Source: Oscillospiraceae bacterium
Lineage (GTDB): Bacteria > Bacillota > Clostridia > Oscillospirales > Ruminococcaceae
Assembly: GCA_021203065.1 (NCBI GenBank)
Contig: JAJQBX010000018.1
Coordinates: 331,796-395,795 of the forward strand
Length of the DNA stretch: 64,000 bases
Reading direction: 5' to 3'
Below the pieces are notes generated by a model that saw only the letters and a program-made list of their open reading frames with translations, was not told the origin of the DNA and did not search any database. The position numbers were made by a program, and so were the translations under genes. This document shows positions 38,190-47,005 of the stretch, piece after piece; position 1 is the first letter of the stretch, and each line of letters opens with the position of its first letter.

Positions 38190-41114
38190 CTAATCCAGCT
38201 CAGTCAGTTCTGCCGAGCCATGTATATTTATGTATGAATTGATTGTAAGCAAAAACTCATTGTTGAGCTCATTCAACTTGTCTATTTCAGATTTCATGCT
38301 CTTAAACGCTTTCGAGCCTTCTGCAGCTTGGGTTACAATCTTGTATAGCTTCAAAGCGGTTTCGGCAAGCTCACTCTGCAAAAGAACAGTCTGAACCAGA
38401 TTCTTCTCCGGAATATCAAAGCGTTTCCAACGCCCATTTTTAAGCCTTTCCAAAGAGTAAACCCAACCGATTATCGTATCTATCAGTCTGACGGCTTCAC
38501 TCTCCTTATCTTCATTATTCAGACATTCTCTGTTCGCCCGCTCAAGCGTACTGTAACGATCATATAACATATCTGTTTGCTCATCGCTGATTACAGTTTT
38601 TCCGAGTGCAATTTTTCTGAATTTTTCATTAAGCCGGTTCATCTCAGCGACATTTTTGATGACAGCACTATACCAGCTCTTAGTCTCATTCACTTTGGGG
38701 CTGAGATCTTCAAGCATACGGAAATACTTCTTGCCGATGATCCTGACGCTTGACTTGTTTTCCTCCAGATAACAAGGATTATCCTTGAGTTTCTTGCAAA
38801 GCTCTTCGTCGCTCTTATGGGTGGTGTCGCCACTCCATTTCCTGATGCGTATATTGAACGGTCTCATCAGATCCTCGTAGAATATCAACGCTTCGCCAAC
38901 AGGGAAAGTAGACATCTCTTCAAGCTGCAGCTGACTTGCCGCCATTGTGCTTCCCAAAAGAGAACGGTCATCAGCTGAGGTTATTTTCAGACCAAGCTTC
39001 AAGCCGGTGTTTTTCAGCACCTCCGATGCCATGACAGATGGCAGTTGGTCTGCAATCACTATGCCTTCTTTAAGAGCACGGACCTCAGCGAGCATTTTCA
39101 CTATGAACTCAGTCGCCGCTTGCTTAGGGTCTGCATCAACACCGGGTTGCTTTTCCGATACCGGACCGATGAGATTGTGCGCTTCCTCGATGAAAATAAC
39201 GTGTCTGACATCCTTGTCAGTCTTGGGATTTGCTTTCAGGGTTTCCCGTATCAGGGAGCAGAGCATGAGCGTCAGGAAGTTTGCAGGACCTGTACCCATC
39301 GACTCAAGCTCGATAATTGCGGGAACCTCAAGCCATTTCTCGGGCGGGAAGGTCGACTCCGGAACATCGAAAACGTCGCCCATTTCACGCCTCAGGAGGC
39401 TTCCGATTCGGACTTTCAATGCCGATTCAAGGTTGCCGCTGACTTCATCGCTGTATTTGGTGCTCTTCAGTTCCTGTTCAAGTCTTCGATATAGCATCGA
39501 CATCGTCGGCAGACGCTTTTTATTGATTCCGTCTTTGTCCTTTTCTTCGCCGGTATATCGATGCTCAGGTATCCATCCGAGTTCCCTGTAAACCGCTTCA
39601 ATGGCGGTATCAAGAAGGAACGGCATCGGGTTATCAAGCTGGAACGCTCCCTCGAATACCGAGCACAGCCGCCTGATATGCTCGGCGACAAGAGTTCCTT
39701 TCGGCATTTCGAAGGGATTTATATGTAAAGGAAAGCTCATATCCGCATTCGGAGAGAACAGGTAGACCTCGCTCATTTCCGGATCGTTGAGAAGAGCTCT
39801 GTACTCCTGCTTTGCTGGCTCGAGCACTAAAAACGGAATCCGGTTGTCCTTATTCTTCCAGAGCGATGAGGTGATATGATGCATGGTATTTGTTTTACCG
39901 GAACCGGGAACGCCGGAAATGAACGCATGCTTAGGCAAAAGCTCCAGTGGAAAGTTAACATCATATCCGTTGCGGTCCTTTCCAAGGCAAAGAGCATCCT
40001 TGCTACTTAGGAACTGAGGTGCAGTTTCTTTTGGAAGCTGAATCGTCTCTCCGTCATACAGAGCCGGAAATCTGAAGAACGGAGCGATTTCTTCAAGAGA
40101 AAAGAGCGTCGGCAGATAGTTCAGATTGATTCCGACAGTGTCCTCCCGGCATATGATAAGACCGGGTCTTCCTTTTCTCATAACCGCTCTGTCTCTCAAA
40201 TTGTCGAGTGAGTCAACTTCGCCGTACAAAAAGCTTAAGGGAGAAAACCTTGACGTAAATGTGGAAATGCTGTATTTTCCTTTCAGCAGGCTTTCTGAGC
40301 CGGCTGCATCGAGGATTGATGCGGCGTCCTCACGGTTGTTTGCGAACACCATGATATTGGAAATGAAATGAGGAGAGGACTCGTATTTTTCAATCATATC
40401 CTCGTAATTATCGAGTACATCCTTGCCATCGTAATCACGCTTCGTTCCGCTGCTGCGGTCATCCTGCCTCTTTCTGAGAATGTTCATCGGCTTGCGGAGT
40501 GCTTCACGAAGGGAACCGCTTCTCTCAACGGGATACAAATCCACCCTGTAGAGCGCAGTCTTACTAAGTGAGCCCATCATCCTGCACATATCGTAGAGCC
40601 GCCCGTCGTCGTTCATATCCCATTCACGCAGAATATAATAATCGTCGCCCTCACCGCTGCCTGCGGGGAGAAGAGTCTCGGTTTTCGTTAAAAAACTACA
40701 CACGCTGAACTCCGGCTGTGGAATTCCTTTGCTATTGAAAAATGTGTCGAGTGAAGCGGGAATTCTTTTACCATTACTATCGGTTTCAGCTTCAAGTTCT
40801 TCAAATCTGAAGAAAGCAGACAAAGAGGAGGATTCAATCATCGCCTGAACGTTTCGCATGGAGTCCTCATTGCCACGTATGAGCAGTAAGATATTGAGCC
40901 GTTTTCCGGGAGTGTCTTTTTCTTTGTCCTCCGGCTTCAGATACAGGTAAAAGATGTGGTATGACAACCCAGACACAATGCCAGCTCTGTTCAGCTGACG
41001 CAAAAAGGAGATATGCTTTTTGATAACGCCGTCGACACCGTTTTCTTCAAACGATGAGTATTTATTCAAAGTCAGATCAGGCAGTTGCTTGATCGTATAC
41101 CAACATTCCGCCAT
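38190..41114 (-). CDS. HerA/DUF87-like ATPase (first gene of the 14-gene operon)
   Basis: A 974-residue protein. The N-terminal 370 residues are unrecognised and probably an alpha/beta platform. The ATPase core starts near residue 385: DVNFPLELLPKHAFISGVPGSGKTNTMHH holds Walker A (about 400-410), then LVLEPAKQEYRALL, Walker B VIFIEEAHNL (about 641) and EVRALKEGIVIADQLPS. These are the marks of HerA/VirB4-type hexameric pumps that handle DNA or move polypeptides. The C-terminal 200 residues are helical. The operon promoter lies upstream of its ATG. Together with the FtsK-like protein it gives the operon two different ring-type ATPases. Confidence 0.85.
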   Translation of the reverse strand: MAECWYTIKQLPDLTLNKYSSFEENGVDGVIKKHISFLRQLNRAGIVSGLSYHIFYLYLKPEDKEKDTPGKRLNILLLIRGNEDSMRNVQAMIESSSLSAFFRFEELEAETDSNGKRIPASLDTFFNSKGIPQPEFSVCSFLTKTETLLPAGSGEGDDYYILREWDMNDDGRLYDMCRMMGSLSKTALYRVDLYPVERSGSLREALRKPMNILRKRQDDRSSGTKRDYDGKDVLDNYEDMIEKYESSPHFISNIMVFANNREDAASILDAAGSESLLKGKYSISTFTSRFSPLSFLYGEVDSLDNLRDRAVMRKGRPGLIICREDTVGINLNYLPTLFSLEEIAPFFRFPALYDGETIQLPKETAPQFLSSKDALCLGKDRNGYDVNFPLELLPKHAFISGVPGSGKTNTMHHITSSLWKNKDNRIPFLVLEPAKQEYRALLNDPEMSEVYLFSPNADMSFPLHINPFEMPKGTLVAEHIRRLCSVFEGAFQLDNPMPFLLDTAIEAVYRELGWIPEHRYTGEEKDKDGINKKRLPTMSMLYRRLEQELKSTKYSDEVSGNLESALKVRIGSLLRREMGDVFDVPESTFPPEKWLEVPAIIELESMGTGPANFLTLMLCSLIRETLKANPKTDKDVRHVIFIEEAHNLIGPVSEKQPGVDADPKQAATEFIVKMLAEVRALKEGIVIADQLPSVMASEVLKNTGLKLGLKITSADDRSLLGSTMAASQLQLEEMSTFPVGEALIFYEDLMRPFNIRIRKWSGDTTHKSDEELCKKLKDNPCYLEENKSSVRIIGKKYFRMLEDLSPKVNETKSWYSAVIKNVAEMNRLNEKFRKIALGKTVISDEQTDMLYDRYSTLERANRECLNNEDKESEAVRLIDTIIGWVYSLERLKNGRWKRFDIPEKNLVQTVLLQSELAETALKLYKIVTQAAEGSKAFKSMKSEIDKLNELNNEFLLTINSYINIHGSAELTELD

Positions 41115-41459
41115 AACGATTCACGTCTCTCCTTCTTCCTTGGATTTTCAAATAAATGTGATTTGAAATTCACAAATCTCACACAATACTTGTGTACATG
41201 ATACCATGTTTATGTTGTTTGTGTCAAGCATTTTTCGACAATAAATTCCGCATTTGTGCCATTTTCATGTTTCACGTTCAGGCTATCAGATTCCACAGAC
41301 AATACCACTGGTAGACAAAGTCACGAAATGATTCCGCAAGCTGCCCCGCCAGAACAAACAAAAACCCCTTGCAATCTTTCAAAATATATGCTATTATGAT
41401 GATAGTGAGACTATCAATTTGAAAGAACGACTATCAATTTGCTTGAGAAAGGTAATAGA
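41115..41459. promoter_or_regulatory. Intergenic region with divergent promoters of the 14-gene operon and the sugar operon
   Basis: A 345-bp gene-free stretch. Minus-strand promoter: TTGACA (41222-41227), 18-base spacer with a TGG extension, TATCAT (41198-41203). At its start site lies a perfect dyad ACACAA-TAC-TTGTGT (41181-41195), and a looser GTG..ATTTG/CAAAT..CAC dyad follows in the leader. Plus-strand promoter: TTGCAA (41369-41374), 17-base spacer, TATTAT (41392-41397). A palindrome GATAGT-GAG-ACTATC (41401-41415) overlaps its start site, and ACTATCAATTTG is repeated at 41410-41421 and 41430-41441. No coding sequence is seen. Confidence 0.78.
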
Positions 41460-42071
41460 ATGGGTAATACAAAACTTAAAGATGCTGAAAACAGGTTTAT
41501 TATAGAAACGGCTACGAGGATGTTTCTGGGGTCGTCGATTGACAAGGTGACGATGGCGGACATTGCCCGTGAGGTCGGGGTCGGCGAGGCTACGCTTTAT
41601 CGGAGATATTCAACCAAGCAGCGGATTGTTCTTGAGTGTGCGACGTTGCTCTGTGGGGAGGTCTATTCCCGCTTCAAAAAGCCTGCCGATGGCAAAAACG
41701 GCTATGAACAGCTTGAGCAGTTTTACAACACGTTCCTCGAAATTTTCGAGGACAATCCGCAGTTCTACGCATTTATCTATCGCTTCGACGTGATGATTGC
41801 AGACCTGCCAGAAAGTGAACTCGGCTCTTATGAGAATGAAATCGACAACTTCCGTTATCTGTTCCACGACGGTTACACGGCGAGGCTTCGGGACGGGAGC
41901 GTTCGGGAAGTGGACGAACTGCCGTTTTACTATTCGACGACCCATGCGCTTCTTAACCTCTGCAAAAAACTCACCTGTCAGGGCGAGCTTATCAGTCAGG
42001 ACAGGACTATCGACAAGGCTGACGAGGTCAGAACACTTATTGATATAGTACTCTATCGTCTGCAAGCATAA
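41460..42071 (+). CDS. TetR family regulator of the sugar operon
   Basis: A 203-residue protein with an N-terminal DNA-binding domain: FIIETATRMFLGSSIDKVTM, ADIAREVGVGEATLYRRYSTKQ. The C-terminal ligand domain is not recognised. Start ATG at 41460 follows GAGAAAGG; an upstream TTG at 41439 lies inside the second operator repeat and is not used. Position 37 bases upstream of the transporter gene and the palindrome plus repeats at its own promoter suggest that it represses itself and the three genes downstream, perhaps sensing a galactoside. Confidence 0.88.
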   Translation: MGNTKLKDAENRFIIETATRMFLGSSIDKVTMADIAREVGVGEATLYRRYSTKQRIVLECATLLCGEVYSRFKKPADGKNGYEQLEQFYNTFLEIFEDNPQFYAFIYRFDVMIADLPESELGSYENEIDNFRYLFHDGYTARLRDGSVREVDELPFYYSTTHALLNLCKKLTCQGELISQDRTIDKADEVRTLIDIVLYRLQA

Positions 42072-42108
42072 CAGACGTAAAAATAATCTCTAAAACGGAG
42101 GAACCATT

Positions 42109-43524
42109 ATGAAACGTGTATCCAAGAAAATCATGATCTATTTCGCTCTGGGGCAGCTCGGGTGGTCGATTCTTTCGGGAATCATCTCGAACCTTTTAGT
42201 CAATTTCTATCTCCCCGATGCGACAGATTCGGTCATGCAAAGCCATCTTTTCATCACTCAGGGTGTCGTCTTTCTCGGACTGACGATTATCGGAATCATA
42301 ACCGCCAGCGGAAGAGTATTCGACGCTATAACAGACCCGCTTATCGCCTCGGCAAGCGACAACTGCCGTAGCAAGCTCGGCAAGAGAATCCCGTTCTTAA
42401 GGGTTGCGGCACTGCCTTTTGCCTTGGTCACCGTTCTCATCTTCTGCTGTCCCGTGAACGGCGTTTCATGGGTGAATACGGTCTGGCTGGTCGTCACGCT
42501 TCTCCTCTTCTATCTCTGCATGACAGCCTACTGCACGCCTTATAATGCGCTCATCCCGGTTTTAGGCAAGCACCCTGTCGATAGAATGAACATCTCGACA
42601 TTCATCTCGATTACATACATCTTAGGCATGGGAATCGCATTCTCCGGCAAGATGGTCTGGCAGGCGGTCTCCTCGGCTACAGGGCTTGACATAATAGTTT
42701 CAGCAAGAATTGTCTTGGGCGTAATGGCTGTTATCGCACTCATCTGCATGTGGATTCCGGCATTTCTCATCGACGAGAAAGAATACACCCGTGACAGTGC
42801 GCCAGTCGTCAGCGAAAACGCTTTCAAGTCTCTCGGCAAGACCTTCAAAAACAAAGAATTCCGTGTGTTCGTCCTGTCTGACATTCTCTATTGGATAGGC
42901 ATCACAATTTTTAACACCGGCTTTATCTACTATGTCGAGAATCTTCTCAAAACCGATAACTATCTGATTCTTTATATTCTGATGACGTTTGTGGCGTTTG
43001 CGCTCTATATCCCCGTCAACAAGATTACCCAGAAAGTGGGCAAAAAGAAGATTGTTATCGCCGGATTTCTCCTGTTTGCGTTTGCGTTCTTCGTGACCAC
43101 TTTTGCGGGCAAGCAGATCCTTATCCCGAACGAAATCTTCGGAATGATTATTGCCGTTCTCGTCGGTATTCCGATGTCTATCTTGGGAGTTGTCCCGCAG
43201 GCGATTGTTGCCGACATTGCTGAGGCTGACGAGTACAAGAATAAGGAAAACCACGACGGAATGTTCTTTGCCTCAAGAACCTTTGCATTCAAGCTCGGTC
43301 AGAGCGTTGCTATGCTCATATTCACCTCTGTTGCAACCATCGGGCAGTATACCAACGACGCAGGCGAGACCGTCAGCACAGGCGCAGGGTACAGAATTAC
43401 CCTCGCAATCTCACTCGTCTTCTGTCTCTTAGGCGCACTGGCACTTGTCTTCTATAACGAAAAGAGCGTCCGTGCGGAAATCGCCGAGGGTCAGAAGCAT
43501 CTTGAAGAAAAGAGTGCCGAATGA
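42109..43524 (+). CDS. GPH-family sugar:cation symporter
   Basis: A 471-residue membrane protein of the glycoside-pentoside-hexuronide family (MelB/XylP type) with about twelve helices. The family signature is GRVFDAITDPLIASASDNCRSK...GKRIPFLR in the second helix-loop region, and ADIAEADEYKNKENHDGMFFA lies in the later cytoplasmic loop. It probably imports an alpha-galactoside or galactoside for the GH36 enzyme encoded next. GGAGG lies before the ATG. The stop overlaps the GH36 start by four bases. Confidence 0.9.
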   Translation: MKRVSKKIMIYFALGQLGWSILSGIISNLLVNFYLPDATDSVMQSHLFITQGVVFLGLTIIGIITASGRVFDAITDPLIASASDNCRSKLGKRIPFLRVAALPFALVTVLIFCCPVNGVSWVNTVWLVVTLLLFYLCMTAYCTPYNALIPVLGKHPVDRMNISTFISITYILGMGIAFSGKMVWQAVSSATGLDIIVSARIVLGVMAVIALICMWIPAFLIDEKEYTRDSAPVVSENAFKSLGKTFKNKEFRVFVLSDILYWIGITIFNTGFIYYVENLLKTDNYLILYILMTFVAFALYIPVNKITQKVGKKKIVIAGFLLFAFAFFVTTFAGKQILIPNEIFGMIIAVLVGIPMSILGVVPQAIVADIAEADEYKNKENHDGMFFASRTFAFKLGQSVAMLIFTSVATIGQYTNDAGETVSTGAGYRITLAISLVFCLLGALALVFYNEKSVRAEIAEGQKHLEEKSAE

Positions 43525-45080
43525 TGGATTTCGAGCTTATATACTCGTTAAACGGTGAAAGGCACACGGTCAGTTCAACTGATGAGAACGTCGAAATCAA
43601 AGCAGATTCCGGTAAGAGAACCACCGTCACCGTGACGGCAAAAGTCCCGATAACTCTTCTGTCGGCGACAATCACCATGCCCTATTCATATAGGAAGAAT
43701 GAGCCGATTTTCGTCAACGGCTATCAGTCGTGGACGGACACGAAAGAGTTTCTTGCCGGTGAAAGCCTGAAAGATATTCGGAAGCTCCCGAAATTTCTTG
43801 TCAATGCGTTCGCCTTTGACGGCTACGGCGACAGCGGCTTCAAGGACTATAAAAAAGGCGTCCTGCACGGCTATGACATCAGCTATGCCGAGAATATCTT
43901 TATCGGCTCGTTCAACTATCATGAAGCCTACCTCATCATCAATCACGATGTCAAAAGCAATCAGATAATTCTCGAAAGCGACGTTGCGGGGCTTAAGCTT
44001 GAGGGTAGCATCTGCCTGTTCGACTTCACCACCGACAGGGACTATTACTTCTCGAAGTTTCCCGAAAAGCCGATCCGGAACATCCTCGGCTACACCTCGT
44101 GGTACAACTACTATGAGAATATTAACGAGGAGAAGATTCTTGCAAACCTGTCGGCTGTAGGTGAGCCGTTCGAGCTCTTCCAAATTGATGACGGCTATGA
44201 GACGGCAGTCGGCGACTGGATGTCTGTGGACAGTGAGAAGTTCCCGAACGGGCTTGAGCCCATCGTCAAGAAGATTCACGAGAAAGGCTTGAAAGCCGGA
44301 ATATGGCTTGCGCCTTTTGCCGCAGAGAGCGAAAGCGAGGTCTATAAAGCTCATCCCGACTGGTTCTTCTCATATAGATCCGGCAGTAACTGGAGCGGAT
44401 TCTATGGGCTTGATTCCGAAAACGAAGAGGCTATGAAGTATGTCGAGAAGTGCCTGAAATTCTACTCGGATATGGGCTTCGATTTCTTCAAGCTTGACTT
44501 TCTGTATGCAGTTAACCCAAGAATTATCGGAAGCAAGACACGGGCGCAAATCTCTTCCGAAGCGTATTCAAGAATCCGAAAAGCCCTGCCCGACAAGCTG
44601 ATTTTAGGCTGTGGCGGGATGATCCTGATCAGCGAATGTTTTGACTATCTCAGAATCGGTCCCGACGTCTCGCTCAAATTCGACGATGTGTGGTACATGA
44701 AGTTTATGCACCGGGAGAGAATTTCGACGAAGGTGACGATTCAGAACACAATCTATCGCTCTTTCCTCGACAAGCGATTTTTCGGTTGCGACCCGGACGT
44801 GTTTATTCTTCGGGACGATAACAACAGCCTCACCGACAAGCAAAAAGAAGCTCTTATCACCATCAACGCCCTTTTCGGAAGCGTTATGATGACTTCGGAT
44901 AATGTCGGAGACTATGATAACGAAAAGAAAACTCTTTTTGAGAAAGCTCTGAATTTAAGAAACGCCACCGACAAGAGTTACTGCCGTGTAGGTGACTTCG
45001 TCGAGATTTCATATAAGCTTGAGGGCAAGACACATAATCTAAAATACGACACAAAGCGAGGGATTTTATATGAAAGATAA
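43521..45080 (+). CDS. Glycoside hydrolase family 36-type alpha-galactosidase
   Basis: A 519-residue cytoplasmic enzyme (no signal peptide). The (beta/alpha)8 part starts near residue 190 with GYTSWYNYYENI and FQIDDGYETAVGDW. The likely nucleophile Asp is in FFKLDFLYA (about residue 327), and the acid/base Asp in RIGPDVSLKFDD (about 381), as in clan GH-D. It is shorter than classical 700-residue GH36 enzymes because the C-terminal domain is small. With the GPH symporter it would import and hydrolyse a galactoside. Exact substrate unknown. The start overlaps the transporter stop (ATGA). Confidence 0.87.
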   Translation: MMDFELIYSLNGERHTVSSTDENVEIKADSGKRTTVTVTAKVPITLLSATITMPYSYRKNEPIFVNGYQSWTDTKEFLAGESLKDIRKLPKFLVNAFAFDGYGDSGFKDYKKGVLHGYDISYAENIFIGSFNYHEAYLIINHDVKSNQIILESDVAGLKLEGSICLFDFTTDRDYYFSKFPEKPIRNILGYTSWYNYYENINEEKILANLSAVGEPFELFQIDDGYETAVGDWMSVDSEKFPNGLEPIVKKIHEKGLKAGIWLAPFAAESESEVYKAHPDWFFSYRSGSNWSGFYGLDSENEEAMKYVEKCLKFYSDMGFDFFKLDFLYAVNPRIIGSKTRAQISSEAYSRIRKALPDKLILGCGGMILISECFDYLRIGPDVSLKFDDVWYMKFMHRERISTKVTIQNTIYRSFLDKRFFGCDPDVFILRDDNNSLTDKQKEALITINALFGSVMMTSDNVGDYDNEKKTLFEKALNLRNATDKSYCRVGDFVEISYKLEGKTHNLKYDTKRGILYER

Positions 45081-46506
45081 ATGTTCGGTTATTTTCGGAA
45101 ACGTGATGCCGGAAAAAGCAGTCAGAAAGGCTGAAAAGAACAAGGCGAAGTACGTTAAAAAGTTCGGCGACGACAGTAATGCCGACTACAAAATCGCCCT
45201 TGAACCGATTCCGACGCTGTCTGGAATTGGCGTGCAGAATATAGTTTTCGGGGATGAGAACGCCAAAATGCCGGAAAAGCCGATTATTATTAGCAATATC
45301 CGCATGGGCTTCGGGCACTATAGAATCGCCATCGCGATGGCATCCTGTGCAAGAGCCTTGGGCTTTGACCCGCTCTGGCTCGACCTTGCTTCGTTCGATG
45401 CAACAGGCTCGAAAGTGATTCGCTCGCAGAACGACCTATATTCCCTTGCCTCCCGAATCAGCCAGAAAAGCAAGCTTTTTGACAAGCTCATTTGGGAGCC
45501 TATGAACTGCGAGGGCTTCAAAAAAATCACCTATAATATAGGTGACCAGAAAAATTCTGAATTGTTGGTGCCGATTTTCAAAAATATTGACAAGACGACG
45601 CCGTATATTGCCACCCACGCATGGTGCTCACAGGGCGCAATTCACGCAGGAATGACGAATGTCGTCAACGCCATCCCCGACAACTGGGCGATGGGGCTTC
45701 ACCTCTCGGAGGGCGCAATCCACACGGTGCAGACCAATTTTGCCTACTACGGCTATAAGACCCTCGGCGGCTTCGACAAGAAGGCTCTCAAGGGCATGGG
45801 CGACAATGATATTAAGATGGTCGGACACTATGTAGACCATGAGATGGTTGCAAACCTTGAACAGGACAACGAATCAAGAAGAAAGAGACTCCGTGACGGC
45901 GAACCTTATCGAATCCTCATGACGGTCGGCGGTGCCGGTGCAGGCGCAGACCTCTTTGTCAATATGATTCGCCACCTTATGCCGTATGTCAGGGAGAAAA
46001 AAGTCGCCCTGTTCGTCAACTTCGGCGACCACAAGGCGGTCTATGACATCATTTCGGAAAAGCTCCCCGAGTTTAAGAGTGAGGCTAAGACCTACTTTGA
46101 CGAGTATCCGAAGCTCGTTAAGCTCACAGAGGATATGAGAGATTCACATATCGACGGCATCCACTGCTTCTGCAACTCGAATATTTTCGAGGCTGTTTAT
46201 GCCACGAACCTGCTGATTCCCGTCACAGACCTCCTCGTCACCAAGCCGTCGGAGCTCGCCTACTACCCGATTCCGAAGCTTATGATAAGGCACATCGGCG
46301 GGCACGAGGTCTATGGAGCAATCCACACTTCAGAACTCGGCGACGGCACGCCGGAGTTTGAGAAAGATGAGGATATTCTGAGAGCTCTTGATAATCTCAT
46401 TCGGGATAAAGAACTTACACTCCACATGCTCGATAATATCGACAGGCTCAAGGCTCAGGGCATTTATGATGGGGCGTATGAGTGTGTGAGGTTGGCGGAA
46501 AAGTGA
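45070..46506 (+). CDS. Unrecognised GT-B-like protein of the sugar operon
   Basis: A 478-residue soluble protein not assigned to a named family. The N-terminal half has IISNIRMGFGHYRIAIAMAS, which resembles the donor-loop start of GT-B glycosyltransferases such as MurG/MGDG synthase (GxGH). The C-terminal half has ILMTVGGAGAGADL and VTKPSELAYYPIPKL, in line with a second Rossmann-like domain. The start overlaps the GH36 gene by 11 bases. It is probably part of the same galactoside pathway, either transferring a sugar or binding a nucleotide sugar. The fold assignment is my inference. Confidence 0.6.
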   Translation: MKDKCSVIFGNVMPEKAVRKAEKNKAKYVKKFGDDSNADYKIALEPIPTLSGIGVQNIVFGDENAKMPEKPIIISNIRMGFGHYRIAIAMASCARALGFDPLWLDLASFDATGSKVIRSQNDLYSLASRISQKSKLFDKLIWEPMNCEGFKKITYNIGDQKNSELLVPIFKNIDKTTPYIATHAWCSQGAIHAGMTNVVNAIPDNWAMGLHLSEGAIHTVQTNFAYYGYKTLGGFDKKALKGMGDNDIKMVGHYVDHEMVANLEQDNESRRKRLRDGEPYRILMTVGGAGAGADLFVNMIRHLMPYVREKKVALFVNFGDHKAVYDIISEKLPEFKSEAKTYFDEYPKLVKLTEDMRDSHIDGIHCFCNSNIFEAVYATNLLIPVTDLLVTKPSELAYYPIPKLMIRHIGGHEVYGAIHTSELGDGTPEFEKDEDILRALDNLIRDKELTLHMLDNIDRLKAQGIYDGAYECVRLAEK

Positions 46507-46584
46507 AAAGCATAGCCCGGCATTCGTGCAACCACCCCGTTAAGTATATTCGGGCGGCGTGGGGTTGATGAGGGCGGAGGACGC

Positions 46585-46609
46585 AAAAAAGAGCGACGGG
46601 TGTCGCTCT
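46585..46609 (-). terminator. Hairpin at the end of the sugar operon
   Basis: Perfect arms AGAGCGAC (46590-46597) and GTCGCTCT (46602-46609). The T run lies on the minus-strand side (six T), so it reads best as a leftward terminator, although it also follows the plus-strand sugar operon. Confidence 0.6.
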
Positions 46610-46802
46610 GTTGCTGTTGAAATAGTTGATTATTTTCGTTGCTATTCCCTCCTGAATCCTGATTTATATATTGCAGTCAGTATAGCAAATCATGTTGGGA
46701 AAAGCAAAATGGTTTTTATCAAATGAAGTCGAAGGGTAATCCAAGGCGTGTCAGCCAAAGTGTTAGAAAAGCCCTGCAAAATTAGACAAAAAGGTAAAAG
46801 AA

Positions 46803-46833
46803 AAAGCTCGAAAACGGCTTGCCTTCGAGCTTT
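46803..46833 (-). terminator. Terminator of the tRNA-Ala gene
   Basis: Perfect 10-bp arms AAAGCTCGAA (46803-46812) and TTCGAGCTTT (46824-46833), then TTTTTCTTTT on the minus strand. Confidence 0.85.
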
Positions 46834-46839
46834 ATAAGG

Positions 46840-46915
46840 TGGTGGAGCATACGGGATTCGAACCCGTGACCTCCACACTGCCAGTGTGGCGCGCTCCCAA
46901 CTGCGCTAATACCCC
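46840..46915 (-). tRNA. tRNA-Ala (anticodon GGC)
   Basis: A 76-base minus-strand cloverleaf. The acceptor stem GGGGTAT/ATGCTCC includes the G3-U70 pair that identifies alanine tRNAs. The anticodon loop CTGGCAG gives anticodon GGC. The T-arm CGGGTTCGAATCCCG is perfect, and the 3' ACCA is encoded. Confidence 0.97.
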
Positions 46916-46927
46916 AGTACTTCCGAT

Positions 46928-46956
46928 ATAATAGCACATCTCAGCGCAAAAATCAA
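46928..46956 (-). promoter_or_regulatory. tRNA-Ala promoter
   Basis: Minus-strand TTGATT (46951-46956), 17-base spacer, TATTAT (46928-46933), 13 bases before the mature tRNA. Confidence 0.75.
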
Positions 46957-47005
46957 GTGCTTTTTGAGAGAAATTTGCGGCGGGCAGAAAAACTTTTGTG
47001 GACAA

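Larger units (their letters stand above)
46507..46839. other. Gene-free stretch after the sugar operon
   Basis: About 330 bases with no supported gene. A weak dyad CAACC...GGTTG lies at 46539-46567, followed by the hairpin at 46590-46609. The ORFs crossing this stretch overlap the tRNA and have no gene-like features. A terminator for the tRNA lies at its right end. Confidence 0.6.

Noticed and set aside
38947..39591. 214-codon plus-strand open frame
   Set aside because: Antisense to the HerA-like ATPase core; Ser-rich shadow without domains.
23825..41114. Classical type VII secretion locus
   Set aside because: No EsaA, EssB with membrane helix, EsaB or WXG100 motif protein could be found; the likeness is limited to ATPase architecture, FHA/kinase domains and helical small proteins.
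23825..41114. Prophage or conjugative element
   Set aside because: No integrase, relaxase, capsid, portal or terminase gene is seen; HerA/FtsK-like ATPases alone are not enough.
41401..41441. Possible start of a CRISPR array (repeated ACTATCAATTTG)
   Set aside because: Only two copies of a 12-base unit, directly after a promoter -10 and overlapping a palindrome; this is an operator arrangement. No CRISPR array or cas gene is seen in the window.
46690..46878. 62-codon minus-strand frame
   Set aside because: Overlaps the tRNA-Ala gene and its terminator.
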